Assembly: GCA_021018815.1 (NCBI GenBank)
Contig: JAITYX010000089.1
Coordinates: 682,001 to 746,000 of the forward strand
Length of the DNA stretch: 64,000 nucleotides
Source: Talinum fruticosum
Taxonomy: Eukaryota > Streptophyta > Magnoliopsida > Caryophyllales > Talinaceae
Direction: 5' to 3'
Of this stretch, positions 38,684-57,790 are shown piece by piece. Under the pieces are notes generated by a model, which did not search any database, was not told the DNA's origin, and was given only the letters and a program-made list of their open reading frames with translations. Made by a program: the position numbers and the translations under genes. Numbering within the stretch: position 1 is the stretch's first letter; every line of letters begins with the position of its first letter.

Positions 38684-40037
38684 ATCTTCTCCAGCCCTTG
38701 AGAATTAAGCGTTCGATAGGAAGGGAGGTTCTGAGAGTATAGAGAAAATGGAGCCCAGAAGGGAAAAACAGAAGGATTGCAGGGACGACGGAAGTGGCCA
38801 GCGCGATTCGCCAATTTCGCGCGCTCTTTGTACACACTCACACACACTATAGCAGAGGCAAGAATGTACTTGTATGTAGCTTGGCCTCTATTAGGGGTCT
38901 CTTTTTGGGGTTCGATATGATCCAAGGTTTAAAATTTAAGTTTATATTTTAACAAACTTAAAATTAAAATAATTTATTTAAAAATATTCTGATATAATAA
39001 TTTCAACTAAAAGTTTTGAAGAGTCATGTTTATACTCTAATGGTTATAACCACGTCGTTATTTTGAATATGTAAATATAAATAGTAATGTGATTCTTTTC
39101 TATAAATAATTTGTTAATAAAATTCACCTTCTTTATCAAAAAAAATTCACCTTAATCTTCATTACATAAATTTTGAACTTAAATTCGAGTTTAAAAATTT
39201 ATTAAGATTTAGGAACATTTTCTTTATTTGTATATGTGTTTTTTTTTGTTATATTTTTTCAATGCGTTGTTATTATGAGATATGAATCTTTTAATCTAAC
39301 TATCTTATATAAATTTTACAAATAACTATAAAATATTTAAAATTCATTGTAACACTAGAACACTCCCTCTTATCAATATAATAAAGTAAAAATATTTGTT
39401 TGATGTTCCACACTTCCAAACCAATGCTTCTAAAATACATATCAGAGATAAATCTAAATGTTCTTGCATGTTAGCATGAAAGTTACTTGCATGCAATGCT
39501 CAAGTTTCCACATATAGCATATTACCGTTTTAAAATCTTCAATTTTTTTGACTAACTCTTTTAGTATTGGATCATGTCGTTTGATCATAACATATTTTTT
39601 ATTAATATTCATATGGACAATGAATAGAACTATAGAAAGTTACTTCTTGTTCTTTCTATTCTCACAATGCATGACTAATTGACGATGTGTCACCTTATCC
39701 AACACCCCAAAATCTCATTAAAAACCCAAAAAGAAAGAAAAAAATAAAGAAGGAAGAAGGAGAAACAGTGGAGGGGGTCACTCTCCCTCGCTGAGGGAGC
39801 CGTTGTGTTCCAGATCCCTCGGGTATTTGTAATTGTTTGCCCAAATCTTGCAAGGGCCTTCTAGCCTAGGCTCCACTTTCCCTCCATCGTTTTTCGTTTC
39901 AACCCACCCTTCCTCTGTCCTCATCACTCACATTTATACATATATACCCAGGTGTGTTTCAACCAAATGCTCTGATTTTGCACTCTACACATTATCTCTC
40001 TGAAACCCTCTCGTTTGATTTCCACCCTCTGTAAATC
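38684..40037. promoter_or_regulatory. Divergent promoter region MSH3 / CFIm25 with E2F-type site
   Basis: TTTCGCGC at 38815-38822 fits the E2F consensus TTTSSCGC and lies about 130 bp upstream of the MSH3 ATG, suggesting cell-cycle control. The central part (about 38930-39700) is AT-rich with no gene. The CFIm25 side is pyrimidine-rich. Confidence 0.5.
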
Positions 40038-40061
40038 AGAGAGAGAGAGAGAGAGAGAGAG
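40038..40061 (+). repeat. (GA)n tract directly before the CFIm25 start codon
   Basis: An uninterrupted GA repeat of about 12 units ends one base before the ATG context GCATGG. GA/CT tracts are common in plant leaders. A similar one lies in the VHA-C leader. Confidence 0.8.
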
Positions 40062-40062
40062 C

Positions 40063-44010
<3,948 letters not shown>

Positions 44011-47000
44011 ATGACTGATGAGCTCCTGGATCTCATGCTGGAATTGCGTTGAGTTTAGCTGTAGAACTGACTAGGCTTGATTTGTACGAACGTCAAAATC
44101 TGTTGTAAATGATAGTTTTCAGCTTAGGCATGCCTGATTCTTCATTTGTTGACATTTTATCATATGGTTTGAATAATGTCTGCTATTAGAGTTCTTTGAC
44201 TTAGGAATGCTTATACTTACTGCTTTGATTTGTAGTAAGAACCATTTCTCAAACTGAATTAGTTTGAATTTGATCTGAATTTTGATGACATAGATATGGA
44301 CCTGATGCTTCTGATTGCTGTCTATAATCGTGAACCCTAATTTTATTACAACACACATCATATTCTTGAATTGATCTCCTATCAGTCCATTCAAGCAGAT
44401 GACAATTGTATATTGATATCACGAATTGCTGAACTTCTATCTGGTAGTCCTTTGGTATAGGGTAGTGGTTTTGAATTCCTAGCAACCAACTGAAAATGTT
44501 GTCAGGTTATCAATATGTGATGAAGGTAGGCTGACGGATTTTGGATTAGTTTGCTATACATTCAGTCTGGGAAACAAGATTTTGCTGGTTCCGCTGATGT
44601 TGTAATGAAATGATGATAAATGGAGTATTGGAAACAAGGTTGATTTTATTTTTTTACGTTTTTGATTAGATGCATAGCTTGTGATAACCATACTAACGAG
44701 ATAATTTGTTGACTGTAATATTCTCATATAACTAAGGTGACGGATTCACAATTACAATTTACAAACTTGTTTTCATCACGAAGCTAATTACATCCATTCA
44801 AACATTTCTCTTATTCGACATAACGCAAAGATGATGACTAAACATCATCCGTATGATAAATTAGTAATCAATAAACTCTCTTGGCATTAAAAGAGACGAG
44901 TTTTAAACTCTCAATGTATCAATCATATAATAAATTAATAACCACGCTAACTATGCTATCTTAATATCTTGAGATAATTCTAGTTACAAAACAGCTATTT
45001 GCTAATTCTTTTAGTTTCACCATTACCTTCCATCGGTCACAATCGATTTGTTACAATATGGCTATCGTTGTATGGTTGCGTCACCACTAACGGTGTACTT
45101 CGAATTCGAATTTTTTAACACGTAAAATGTAACAGACTTTACTATCTAATCCGATACAAGTACTTAATTAGTTAATTGTCTTAGTTAGAAACATAGAGAG
45201 ACCAATGAGATCTTTTTGTCAATTTTCTGATATGATATGCACGCAATCCAAGAAACAACATTATTTTCAACATCTTGGCAACTCACCAACCCAGCCTATA
45301 GTTGAGTTGAGTACTCACTTTATTATTATCTTTTCTTCTTTTTTTTTCTGTCAGATTTGACCTGTGTCTTTTGGTATATCAGTCAGTCAGTTGAGATAAT
45401 CAAATTATGATATGATTATCTCAGTAATTTTGTTGATTAGGGAGTGATTAATTGGTGGGAGGCAAATATTATAACCGAAGATTCTTAGCTGAGTTTGTTG
45501 GATTCAATCAACATCTGCAGTTGTATACTCTGTACTTTCTGACAGTAAACACTCTCTGTTCAGAAAATTACTCTGTTTTTAAATACCATTTGGACTTCTA
45601 TTTGTATTAAACCACTTAAAATCGTTAATATATTATTTTTATATTTAATCAAAGTTAAGTGTTATGCATAATAGATAATTATTTCTGTTATGAATGAAAG
45701 CGAACTAAAGAAAATGTCTTATTAAAAGTTTTCATAGATCATTTTTAGAAGTTTTTAAGTGAATATTTATAAAATTAATTAAAATGTATTACATTTTAAG
45801 AAATTTAAAATAGAAGACTGTTAGCACCCTATTCCATCATTGTACGGATAAATGGATTTTCATTGTTTTTTGGTTAATTAACGGTGTCCTTTTTTTCGTG
45901 CTACGAGTGTTTTAACGTAAAAACCCTTCCAATAAGTGTGTTTTCGTAAATTTAAACTTGTATATCTTTATTGGAGTGAGGTTGTTACCATCTCCGGCAA
46001 AACTTTATTAGTGAAGTTTTATTGTCAATTACATACCTGCGATTTACAAATTTAAGAAGTTAGGGGTCAGTTCATATAATTTACAAAATCGATCGCTCTC
46101 TCTTCTCTCCCCTAAAAAACCTAGCCTCCACCCTTTCTCCGTGTGAGATGGACTGTCATCAAAAATTTTTTACTAATGGTAAGCCCGTTCTAGGTAATTT
46201 TAACATTGTCGGTTTAATTTTAGGTTTATACAAATCAAATCTTTGTCTCCTCATTTGTAAGATTTTTTTTCTCTCCTTCGATGGGAGTGTAGTCTCTCTT
46301 TTATATAAAAGTTATGATTAATTAGTATAGTCTAAGACAATTTATGAAGATTGACTTTTAAATCATTATATCACGGAGTGTGAGGTCCTCCACTAATACG
46401 AAAGATGTTAAGTCATCAAAAATTATCCATAAAAAGATTGTCATGATTTTGGAGCCAAACGTCAGTATGATTTATATAATTTATTTAAAATTGATTTTTA
46501 TATCTACGTTTTAGATTTACAATTACTTATATATGTTTTTCATTGTCAATATTATTTGACGTTTTATTAATAAAATTGTGATGTTTCCTTAAAAAAAATT
46601 ACAAAACCTTTTTTTCTTCGGTTGTTTCTGAAATTAAATATACCACATCAAATAGTAATATTTTATAATGAATTATATTATTACTATTGTTGTCATCATT
46701 TTTTTCCCTTAAAAAACATAGCACTTAATTAATTATCATGCACTTTTTTTTTTAACGTACGTACGTTGTCGGTTTTTGGAAGATAAAAAAATGTATGGAA
46801 GTCTTAAGTGAGTGATTCTTTAATTCAGGAATCATTTTCATAGGCATCAAAAGTCTTGATTGTTCTATTTAATTAATCACAACCACAGCTCTTAAATATA
46901 TTAATTATGTTAATCTCAGAATTAAGTAGACTTGCATGGTATGCATTTCCCCTTCTTTTTCCTCCCTTGATGTTTTATTTGATAATCGGATCAATTATAA

Positions 47001-47035
47001 ATCGTTTCTTGGATTATTCGTGCTAGCTGTATAGA

Positions 47036-47290
47036 TTTAGGATATGTTCGTTTTAATTGTTAAAAGTTAATCCTTAACTGTTATGAGCTCGTTACAAACT
47101 GTTCGTTACGATTAGTTATTAGCTGTTATGAGCTATTACGAGCTGTTATTAATTGTTACGAATAATTGAAACTAGCTATTTCAAGCTATTATACGAGTTG
47201 TTACCAACAGCTGTATGGTTAGCATTTAAGCTGTTACTAGCTGTTATAAAAAGTTAGTTGTTATAAACGTTAAAACAAACGAGACTCTTA
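47036..47290. repeat. MITE-like repeat with AGCTGTTA sub-motifs
   Basis: The segment begins around ATATGTTCGTTTTAATTGTT and ends around GTTAAAACAAACGAGACTC, imperfect inverse complements. Inside, variants of GCTGTTATGAGCT and GTTACGAGCTGTTA recur. A related segment in inverse orientation lies near 58.25-58.43 kb. Confidence 0.35.
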
Positions 47291-50200
47291 ACAAGTAAAT
47301 GATCAAAGTAAAACATTAAAGAGTGCTTAGGAAGCACAAATCTAAAACAAAAATAGCAACAATAAATGCTAAAACAATTTAAAAATCACAATACATTAAT
47401 CAAAACAACGAAAATGATTACTTTTAAAGTAAATTTTAAATAAAACTGTCTAATACCAGGTTAGCTAATTCGACGTATTTAACTTTATAATTATTTCAAT
47501 AATACACATATAATAGCAATATTATTTTAGAGTCCACATGTTTTGAACATAGCCAATGAGATTTTTCTTTTTCCCTAACTTTTGATGAAAATTTGATGTA
47601 ACCTAATTAATTTCTTGTTTTAGGCACCACACCAACCATGCAAAGTCTATAAATATATGGTTGTTATATATGAATACTAAAAAACCTAATTATAATTAAT
47701 CTCTCACTGCCAGACCCTAATCTCTGTCTTTTTCTGCATCACTTGATATCATCAATTATAGCAATGCTTATTAATCTATTTCCCTCTTTATTATTACTTT
47801 AATCCAAGATTAATTATTTAATTAATTTAATATTAACCACAAGTCTTGCATCATTGCGTCACTAATCAAGACTTTGATATGGTAGTCAGTCATGCATAGA
47901 ATATCTTAGTCCCCCTTTTACTCTAATATAATGTAGGGAAAAAAAGTCACTATATTTGAATTTTCCGCTTATAATGTTTTTTTTCTTCTCTCGAGAAGGA
48001 GATATGTGAAAATTTTGCATGAATTATACATTTAACAAAAAGTCGGTAAATTATCCATTTATAGTTGTTCATCGAATAAAAGCTAAAATTGTTCATATAC
48101 AATAAAAAAATTCATATATATTTTAATATTAATAATATAAAAAATTGTAGATATACTGTAAATGTAGGAAGTAACGATAGTATCCTCATACGTACATTTT
48201 GGAGAAATTCAATCCGTCAGCAATTTCATCATCCGATTATCAAAAATTGTATATAATTTGGAAATTGTTAGTCATTTTCCAGAAGATCTAGGTTGGCTGA
48301 TTCTGTGGCAATGATTAGAAATTGACTGATTATTTTCAATTGCATCAAAGTCAATATTCTATTTATAAATTACAACTGTAACAATCATATATCTTATGAT
48401 AATATTAAAAATACATACACCATTAGTTTCTTTCTTTTTTTATCTTCTTTTTAAACCCTAATTCTATATAATATCAGAGATTGACGATTACTATATTCAT
48501 AATAATTCTTTATAATATTAGAGATTTATGATTATTATTATTATAATTATTTTTAAAATATATAAAACCAAATTTATTTTATCCTTCGAAGTATATACAT
48601 CAAGGAAATAATATAACTGTTTAAATATTTTTATTTTTTTTTGGGTTTCATGAAAGCGAGACAATAATAATAACAATAATTGTGCATGGCTACTTAATAA
48701 TTCTCCACATGAAACAGTGTAAATTGCATGTTGATCAACTTGATTAATTATGAAAATTAAGAAAAGTAATAAGTTTTCTCCGAATTAATTTGACCTCAAA
48801 CAAACCAAACCGTTATTTTTAGTGCTTTTTTGGTTTGGGGGGGTTGAAGTTTAAATATCACCGACTTGCTCTTCAAAGAGTTCTTACCAATTATTTAAAT
48901 AAAGTCTCATTCAAAAAAAATATTAGATGAATGTGATTAAGTGTGGTCCTTTTTTCTAAAAAAAAAAATTATACAATTAATATTAGATAATACCCATCCG
49001 GACCTAGTTATATTCAGACTATTTATATTACGGACTCGAATTTATAAATGATCGGTAACATGACATAATTTAGAGGAAGAATCTAAACTTGTTAGAAAAA
49101 GGGATCATGGAAAACAGAGGTGGTGAATTTTAAAAAATTAAAATAAAATATTATATATGATAATTTAGATATATAAATTTAGGTCAATAATATAATTTAT
49201 AACATTTATACTATTGTGAAATTGACTTATTTCATGGACCTACCTATCTTGGCTCTTGATTTTATTTTTTAATTTTTTCAATCCAATTGGCTCTAAATTT
49301 TATGGATAACCCCTACTCAAGTACTAGTATAGGGTTCATTTGTACCACCCATTTCTCCTAATGATTTTTTAAAATAAAATAACCATTTGAGCCTAATTAA
49401 TTTATATTTACTTGTAAGACTTAATTATTTCCAGCTATTTACTTGTAAGACTTAATAATATAATTTTTATATTAGAAAATGTAAGGTTTTTGAGCCATTA
49501 ACTCTCCATTTAATCAAAGTCAAATTAAGTGTCAAATTATTTGAACCGATAATAACATTACCGAGTATAAGATGTATTCCAATTGTCTTAATTACATGTT
49601 TTTCGATTTAAAGAAAGAACGGGGTAACTAAGATGGTTGAAAATTTCAAACACAATAACATCGATGCCATTTCAAGGACTTCTTCAATATATCCTATTAA
49701 CTAAAATATCATTGATTAATGAATGTAATCCATAATATATACAACTTTTTTAGGGTTATGTATATATAAAGTAATCTTTCCATAATTTTATATATATATA
49801 TTTACGATGACTATAACAGTCTCTACTTAAGAAAATACCTATGTAGTTAGGGTAGGGGAGCAAAGTCAAAAATATTCACAAACCCTAAAAGAAAATAATA
49901 AGTTATTATATACCATAGAAAAAGAAGCTTCCATGTACTTTTTAATGGTATTTGGTAGAATTTCTTTGTGGTTATTTGATCATGGCCTTTTTGTCTAGTT
50001 TAGGTGTTTGTAGGCCTTTTACAAAATTTAAAATTTATTTTAGAGTACTTTGTAAGTTATTTAGTGCATGTAAATTAAAAGTATATTACGCATTCTATTA
50101 ATTCTGGTTATGTCGTCTTATTTATTTTTACACGTTTAAATATAAATACTTAATTATATATCGAAAAAGACGGAAAAAAAACAAAAAGAATGTCGAAAAG

Positions 50201-51395
50201 AGAAGGAAAAGATGTGAAAAGTAAGGTAGCAGCAATATAATTAACAAATAGAATTAGCACTAATTATATATATTAGTTGATAGTGACTTGATTTTGAAAA
50301 ACATAGTCTTCAGATAAATATATTTATCCTCTGCCAAACACGCTCGGGAGATTTACGTAGGTTTTTATATATCATCAGCAACCCTTCCATGCTCATGCAA
50401 CATTTACAAAAGTGACGTGTTTGGTGAGGAAGTTTCTCAAATTTTATTTGCCAATTTCTTATATGTATGCAAGATATGGTTTTAAGGAAGCTTCTTTAAT
50501 AGAATCCGCGTCTTTTCACATTGATAATTATTTTTGGTTAAATCTCATTTCACAAAACCTGATAATTTTTTCAGGTGTGAATGAATTACAAATGCCGATT
50601 TAGGCATGATTTAAGTTCGAGTTTATAATAATAATTTTTAGAAATTTTACTGGTTGAATTTATTATTTATAACTAACATCAACCCACTCAACAGTTATAG
50701 TTGATTTACGATGTGATAATTAACCATAAAAATTAATAAAATAATTTTGTTAGATAGGCTCCAATCATCTCATTTAAAAAAACAGAGTAAAATTAATTAT
50801 TCTATATTGAATAACACAAATTATACTATAGGCCCAAATTTATAGACCGAAATTACCATGCATAATATTTTATTTTAATTTTTAAACTTCACACTTATTT
50901 TTATGGTCCCTTTTCCAAAAAAATATTAAACTCCCTTCCAAATTGTGCACGCATCGGATCCATATATTCGGGTCCATGTAATATAAGTGTTGAATAAATA
51001 AAACCATCCTAAGAAAAATTTAGTAACTATTTAGAACAAATTAAATAATTTATGAACAACTTTGCATTGAATAAATCAATTGAAAGTGATTTGGGGGGCT
51101 CAAATGAAAAACCTAGTCTTCATCAAAATAATAAAATATTTGTGTAGTAACCAATGGAGGGTGGTACTTTTGGTGGTTAATTATCGCCAACGACCCTAAT
51201 TATATTAATTGTATCTTCATAAATGCCAATTTGGGATATATTCGTAGGACTCATTTGGTGAAAAGTTACATCTTATAATCATTTAGCATTAACTATATAT
51301 ATTATCCAAATTTTTATCATCCTAATTGAAATTTAAAAAATATGACTATGTTGGTTTAATTGATGGGAAAAGGGCGGAATAGTTAAAAAGAATAA

Positions 51396-51790
51396 TATTA
51401 GGTTCTGGTAACGGTATTTGGAGCAGCATTTAGTGTTTTGATGAAGTCAAAATTTTAATCAATCAAATATTATAGCATTTGGTAAGATAGTGTTTAATAA
51501 GTCGCGTTTTAAGTAGAGTTTTTGAAACATTAAGGATATTAATTTTTACATTTAAAAGTAGTTTTTTATTTTTTAAAAATAATTCCTTTATTAATTTATA
51601 TTCGAAAAATTATTTATATCCTATTATGTCAATTTATAATAATCGGTTAGCGGAACTGCTAAATTTATAGAACAAATTTTCTTCAATAGTTCAGCTTAAA
51701 AAACTATCCGCTACATTAATAGTTATCTCGCTATTCAAACAACTAATTTTACCGAGTAAGACCTTAGTCAAAGTCAATAGTAATAGAGCT
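51396..51790. repeat. Worn MITE-like segment
   Basis: Words such as GCATTTGGTAAGATAGTG and CGGTTAGCGGAACTGCTAAA resemble the GTTTGGTAA-type MITE remnants common in plant genomes. No clear terminal repeats or target duplication were resolved. Confidence 0.25.
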
Positions 51791-53263
51791 ACCTACGCCT
51801 ATCCGTTATACATAGTTAAGACTAATATTCTAGGAGCATTAAGGTTGATATCCTACGGGCTTTACATCTAGATTTGATTATCCTAGCTATTCTGATCTTA
51901 CGATTCTCCTTTAGAAAAATAAAAAATAAATAAAAAGACAATCAAAAGAACACTAAAAAAAGTTTAAAAATAACATGTTCTCATACACGACACCGAAAAT
52001 TAATAATATTATTGAAACGAAACTTTCTAGCTAATTGAAACGAAATTTTCTTTCCTTTCTAACTCCATATATGACGATGAGTTTAGAAACAAAAGGTTTT
52101 TCGTTTCTAGTTGGTCTCTAGCATTACATAAAGACTCTTGCATGTTGTATTAATATATGAATATATAAAATAAAATAATCCAAACATTCCACTGTCTAAT
52201 TAGTTACAATTACAGTTATCTTTACAGTTGAAAGCTATATGACTTTGATTTGATTAATTAAGAAAAGATTCTTCTTTCTTGTCCATGTTATATATTTTTG
52301 TCATCGCTTTCAAATTCATGTAATTAATATCCAAATTAACCGATTTGATGCATTGCTTAACCTTTCTTATTATGGACTAATAAGTCATGCTTGAGTATAT
52401 ATATTAATTTGTACTACTTAATTGAAACTTGAAAGGCCTTTTGATTAATTTTATTTGTGTATATATGCTATGTCTATAACGTGTAAGCGTCGGAATCCTT
52501 AATCCATCGATGTCATAAAAGATGATATGATCTATTATCATTCTACTTACATGAATGTCTGCATCTTTTTTCTTTTTTTTTCACTGTAAAAGTCCAATTT
52601 GTTAATATTTTCGGTAAATTTCTAGTTAGTATAATCTTAGGGAATATAGATGTATTAATTTTCCCCGTGCCTTGCTTTGCTAGTTAAGTATAATCTAAGG
52701 TAATAACTAACCTTTTCATCAAATAAAACTTTTCCTTTCATTAAGCAATTTTAAATTTGCCCTTTTTTAAAATTTTGATGTATCTATGTATCTTATATTT
52801 TTTAAAAAAAGTCTCTTCTTTTCCACCCCTACATAATTTTTCCTTTTTCAAAATCTTAATTTCAAACTAAAGAAATACTAATTCATGAAAATAAAGGTAC
52901 AATAAATTATTTACGTTAGAAATTAGTATTGGTGGTTAGTCCTTTTCCGTATAGTTATTTTTTTTTAAATGTATTTCCTTATAGTTGATTAAAATATAAA
53001 TATCTATATATATCATTTACGAGAGGACGGGGTATTAGAATCCGTAAAATTAATTTCTAACACACTGATAAGATAATCGAGTCTGTTATGAAAAGAGTAT
53101 GATATACATGCATACACATAATCATCTAAGAACAACATTAAAAACGAGTAAGAATACAACCTAACGTGAATCCTATCACTAAAAATACACAATCTCTCAA
53201 CCATTACAAAACAATGAAACAACAAAATTAAGATGGTACATAAAAATCAAATAAACCTTTGTG

Positions 53264-53409
<146 letters not shown>

Positions 53410-53487
53410 TGTGTATTTGAATTTCAATTCCTCCCTTGATGAATGAACTACGTGCTACTGAATGAAGTAATGGACGTATGAATCCCC

Positions 53488-55504
53488 TCATGTATACAGC
53501 AGATTACTGCTGAACACAAAATCATTTGGAATAATCTCATTATCCTCAGATAATAACAGATCACCAAACTCATTCTCTGGTGTAGTTTGATCTTCAAACT
53601 TGAGCTGTGAATCAAACACCCCGATGCTTCCGACTCCAGTACTGTATAGCTCCTCATCACTGCTGCAGGAACCTTCGTTGTACATCAGACCTTGATTGAA
53701 TCCTTCTGGGAAGTCCATGCTTTGTGTAAACTCCATGTTGGAATTGTAATATAGAAATTGATTTACTTGAGTGTTATTATTTTGCCCGACGTTAATAATG
53801 TTGTTGTTGCTGTTGCTGTTGCTGTCATTTGTGCTGTTGAATATGGTAAGCCACTCTGCAAATAAGATCTTGGGTGGTAGGAGATTTTGACTGTTGGCTG
53901 ATTGTTGATTCGAGTCGGTCGAGAACCCTTCTCCCTTCCCAAATGGGTCGAAGCTCGAAGCTGTGTTGATTGATTTAACTGGAGATTCGACATCTTCTTG
54001 GGAGCTCGAGTTTGTCAACTGGGTTTTGGAGAAGGATCCGGGTCCTTCGGCTTTAGCCACCTTCTTCTTGAGATAAGAGTGCCAGAAGTTCTTTATCTCA
54101 TTATCGGTTCTTCCAGGCAAATGTTGTGCTATCTGAGACCATCTGTTCAAAGTTTGGAAAAAAAGATTGTCAGTTAAATGTTTAATTATTAATTAATCAC
54201 CTTAGAGAGATAACAATTAAATGTTTTTCCTAATCCATTATAGAAGTAAGCATATTTAGGTATTTTTTCCAATTTAGCATAATTAAATGAGCATTTTTCT
54301 GAATATATGCATGTAGAACCATGCATGGCTTGATTCCAAACCATGCCTTAGGAAAGGAGGAGAATGCCAAAATAGAGCAAATTTAATGTAATAATAATTG
54401 ACATTTTACTGGCAAATTAAACCCTACTTGATTTGGAAATTTCCAAATGGATATTTCTTTTTCTTACACAACATGGTTTTTGCAAGTTTCATGAGAAAAT
54501 CACACGCAAAAGTGGAATTGTTTCTTTTCTCTTAAGTAATTTCCACCTTAATAAATTAAATAAAGGTTGTGCCAACTAATTTGCTCTATACTTAATTCAT
54601 TATTATTGACTCATTTTTACCAAAACGTTTAGTTAGTTTTATGTTAATAACTTCAGCATCGAATACTCTGCCGATTCACTTACTTGTTTCCTAAAACACG
54701 ATGAAGGGTTAGAATCGTCTCCTCTTCTTGGGCGTTAAACATGCCTCGTTTTAGTCCCGGTCGTAAATAGTTTATCCACCTTAATCTACAACTCTTTCCA
54801 TTCCTTTGCAGGCCTGAAGAAAACAAATAATGATCAAAATACACTTCATTAGTATTTTAATTTTAATAAAATAAAAGGCATACTATTGTAAAAAAAAATT
54901 AAATATTGAGAAAGATGAGGGCAAAAGTCAACTTAAAAAGGGTAGCGTATACAAATATTATAATCTACATTTTTTTATATGGTCCATTGTCTATCTGTCC
55001 AGTCCAAAATACTCCCCAAAAAAGGGGAAAAAAAAAAGAAGAAAAAGAGGTCTTCTGAAATTGCCCTTTTATGCACTTAACACGAGTATCACTGTAGAGA
55101 TACATTTGCATAATTGAAGGCGGTGATGATCATATGATCATAATCATTGTGGACATAATCTGATTTTTCTCCCTTTTAATTGAAAAAACACAAAATTAAT
55201 GTATAATTGAAAGAATCATTAAATTAATTAAACCAATTAGTCACCCAATAATGGACTAAATATTATTTAATGATTTCCATAAAACTCTGATTAATCATTA
55301 ATCATTAATTATGATTAATCTACCATGATTTTGCTTAGAGATTTGGTGATTAATTAACTTACCGGCATTAATGGGGACTGAGCTCCAGCAGCCATGGCCA
55401 TGTTTGATAATGTAGTTTTTCAGCCTTTCATCTTCTTCAGGAGACCATAAACCCTTTCTGTGCTTCTGTTTTGGCTTGCTTTTCTCCATTGGACTGCAAC
55501 CCAT
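53488..55504 (-). CDS. R2R3-MYB transcription factor, LAF1/MYB18-like
   Basis: This is a nuclear DNA-binding protein of 308 residues in three exons: 55504-55363, 54813-54684 and 54142-53488, the classic R2R3-MYB intron pattern. R2 (about 17-67) reads [36 protein letters not shown] and [13 protein letters not shown]3 (about 68-118) reads [40 protein letters not shown] and FWHSYLKKK. The tail contains [10 protein letters not shown], a motif I associate with the LAF1/MYB18/MYB19/MYB45 group, Asn/Ser-rich runs and an acidic C terminus suited to activation. Arabidopsis LAF1 is a positive regulator of phytochrome A signalling; orthology is inferred, not proven. No lesion is seen. Confidence 0.93.
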
Positions 55505-57349
55505 TTCACCAAATTATTTATGGAATTAATGAATTTAATTTCTTGGCTAATTGACTGACAATCTCTGTATGTCTTTGAGCTTTGAGTTCTGGGTTTTTTT
55601 TCTGATAAAGAGGGGGAGAGAGAGAGAGATGGAGAAGATGAACATATGTTGTGGAGAGCAATGGAAACAGCCGACTATGCCTTTAGAATTTAAAGCTTCG
55701 ATGAGATTAGTTGGACATATTTTTTCCTTTTTTGTTTAATTCTTAAGAAACCCTCTTGGAATTTTTTATTCAAGGGGGTAAACATGTTGGAAGAATATAT
55801 TATTATTGCAGCGTAGACAAAGATAATGAAATTTATAATAATACCATTTCTTTATTCTCATAACAAAATTATTATTTATTTTGGAGAGCACTCATATTGT
55901 TACCAATTATTGTTTTCCATTAAGAAAAAAAGGGAACAAATGGATGTTAATTATTTATAACTTATTATAAGAGGTACTGATTTAAATCTCACTTACGTGA
56001 ATATGTGCCTCGTTTATTTTAGAAAAAAAGGAATAAAACCTTAACTGTTATTTTAGTATGCAGTTCCTTTCGCTATTATGTTATGATTATCTTGAGTTAC
56101 TATCTTACAACAAGCGGTTTTTTTAAAAGTGTGTCATTCACTCATTCAATATATTCTATATGTCTTATTTATGATACTTGTTCTTCTAAAAATGAAACTA
56201 ATCATTAGTCTTCTAAAAACGAAGCTAATCATGTTATTGATCTTATTTGAGAATAAATTAGTTGTTATTTACACCTAAATATCTCTTAATAATCAAGCAG
56301 AATAATGGAGAAAGTGTTGGCTAGTTTACTAGAGTTAGAACACACGTCATATTCAGTTTGGATCCAGGTTGGGTTTTGGTTTGTACAAGATCGTGTTTGA
56401 GCTACATCGAGTCTATTGTACTGATAATTCAATAAGTTTGTTATAAAACATTCATATAAGCAATAATATTCACATCGATTTCAACTCTATGTGGGTCAAT
56501 CAAGTTATGTTACGTGCATGGTCAGCTAACTGAGCACAACAATAAAGAGGAAGAATTAGTATTTTAAAATCTGATATACACATAACCTCAATCTAAATCA
56601 TACATGACAACCGACTATAAAAAATATTTAAAATTAAATAGATTATTAATCTTTATTTTTTTCCTTACTGTTGCCTTATCTAACCTCGATCGAGATTCAA
56701 CTTAAATAAGAAAAAAGGGCAAATATTTCAATGATTGGTGGCTGTAGAAGATTCCTAGTTCCTGCCAATAGGGTTTATGCTCCAGGTATCAAAGCTTAAA
56801 GTTAAAATCAAAATTCACAAAAAATATTTTCTATCTCGCCAAAAACGTGATGTCATTTCATAATCTTAATAATCCTTAAAAACAGAAAAGCATGATGATT
56901 AAATAATAAAATTTGTAGTACGTACGTGTATTTGGTGGGGGAAAATAGAGTCATTTGTGAACCTATTGACTCCTAATTGCAGGATTATTAGTAGTTTATG
57001 GAGTATGATTAAAGTCAATTAAAAATTAACAACCCCTCCCTTCTCAAGGGTATAGTAGGGTAGGGTAGGGTAGGGGAGAATACCAAATGTAGGGTAAATT
57101 ATTCTTACCCTCGTGGGATTTGCATGGGTTCCCAACGAATCACTTACCATCTCTTCTTACTTGCTTTTGGTTCATCGATGTTGATTGCTTCCCCATCATA
57201 TTTTCTTTAGTCGCGGATTTAGAAATTAAGCATATCGAGTTCGGTTGGAAATAATAGACTTTACGACCCCAAAAAAATGATGTTAGAATAAAGAAGCAAA
57301 ATGTTTTCTTGACTCAAAACTCTAATAGTTGAAAAACGAAAATTACATT

Positions 57350-57790
57350 CAAGCCATGTTCGGTAAATTGAGTTGTTTGAGTATCGGATAATTGCTTGTG
57401 TAACTAGTAGTTATTTAGATAACCGATAGGTGTTAGCGAATAGTTGTTTAATTGAACGGGTGAATAAATGTGTTTGGTAAATTTAGTGGTTGAGTTAGCT
57501 GATTAATATAAATTGATGTAAAATCTGATCCGCAATATTTTTTAAAAGTGTTTTGACGTAAAAATTTTAAACAAATAATACCCTTATAAGTCGGTGCAGT
57601 GTAAAAATAGAGGGAGAGAGATATATGGAACGGGGAAGAATGTTAGACAAAAATATAAGGGTAATTTGATCATTTCAGTTGATTTTTAAAGTTGTTATAA
57701 TGACAGCGGAATATTCTTTTAAATAGAGGGATATTATTTAAAATTTAAAATTTTCTTATCCATCAAATATAAACTGCATAAATACAAGGC
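57350..57790. repeat. Worn hAT-MITE-like segment
   Basis: It contains CATGTTCGGTAAATTGAGTT and later ATGTGTTTGGTAAATTTAGT, with repeated GATAACCGATAG-like words. This style is typical of non-autonomous hAT remnants. The boundaries are uncertain. Confidence 0.25.

Noticed and set aside
57056..57076. TAGGG repeats as an interstitial telomere
   Set aside because: Only about four 5-base units, not the plant TTTAGGG repeat.
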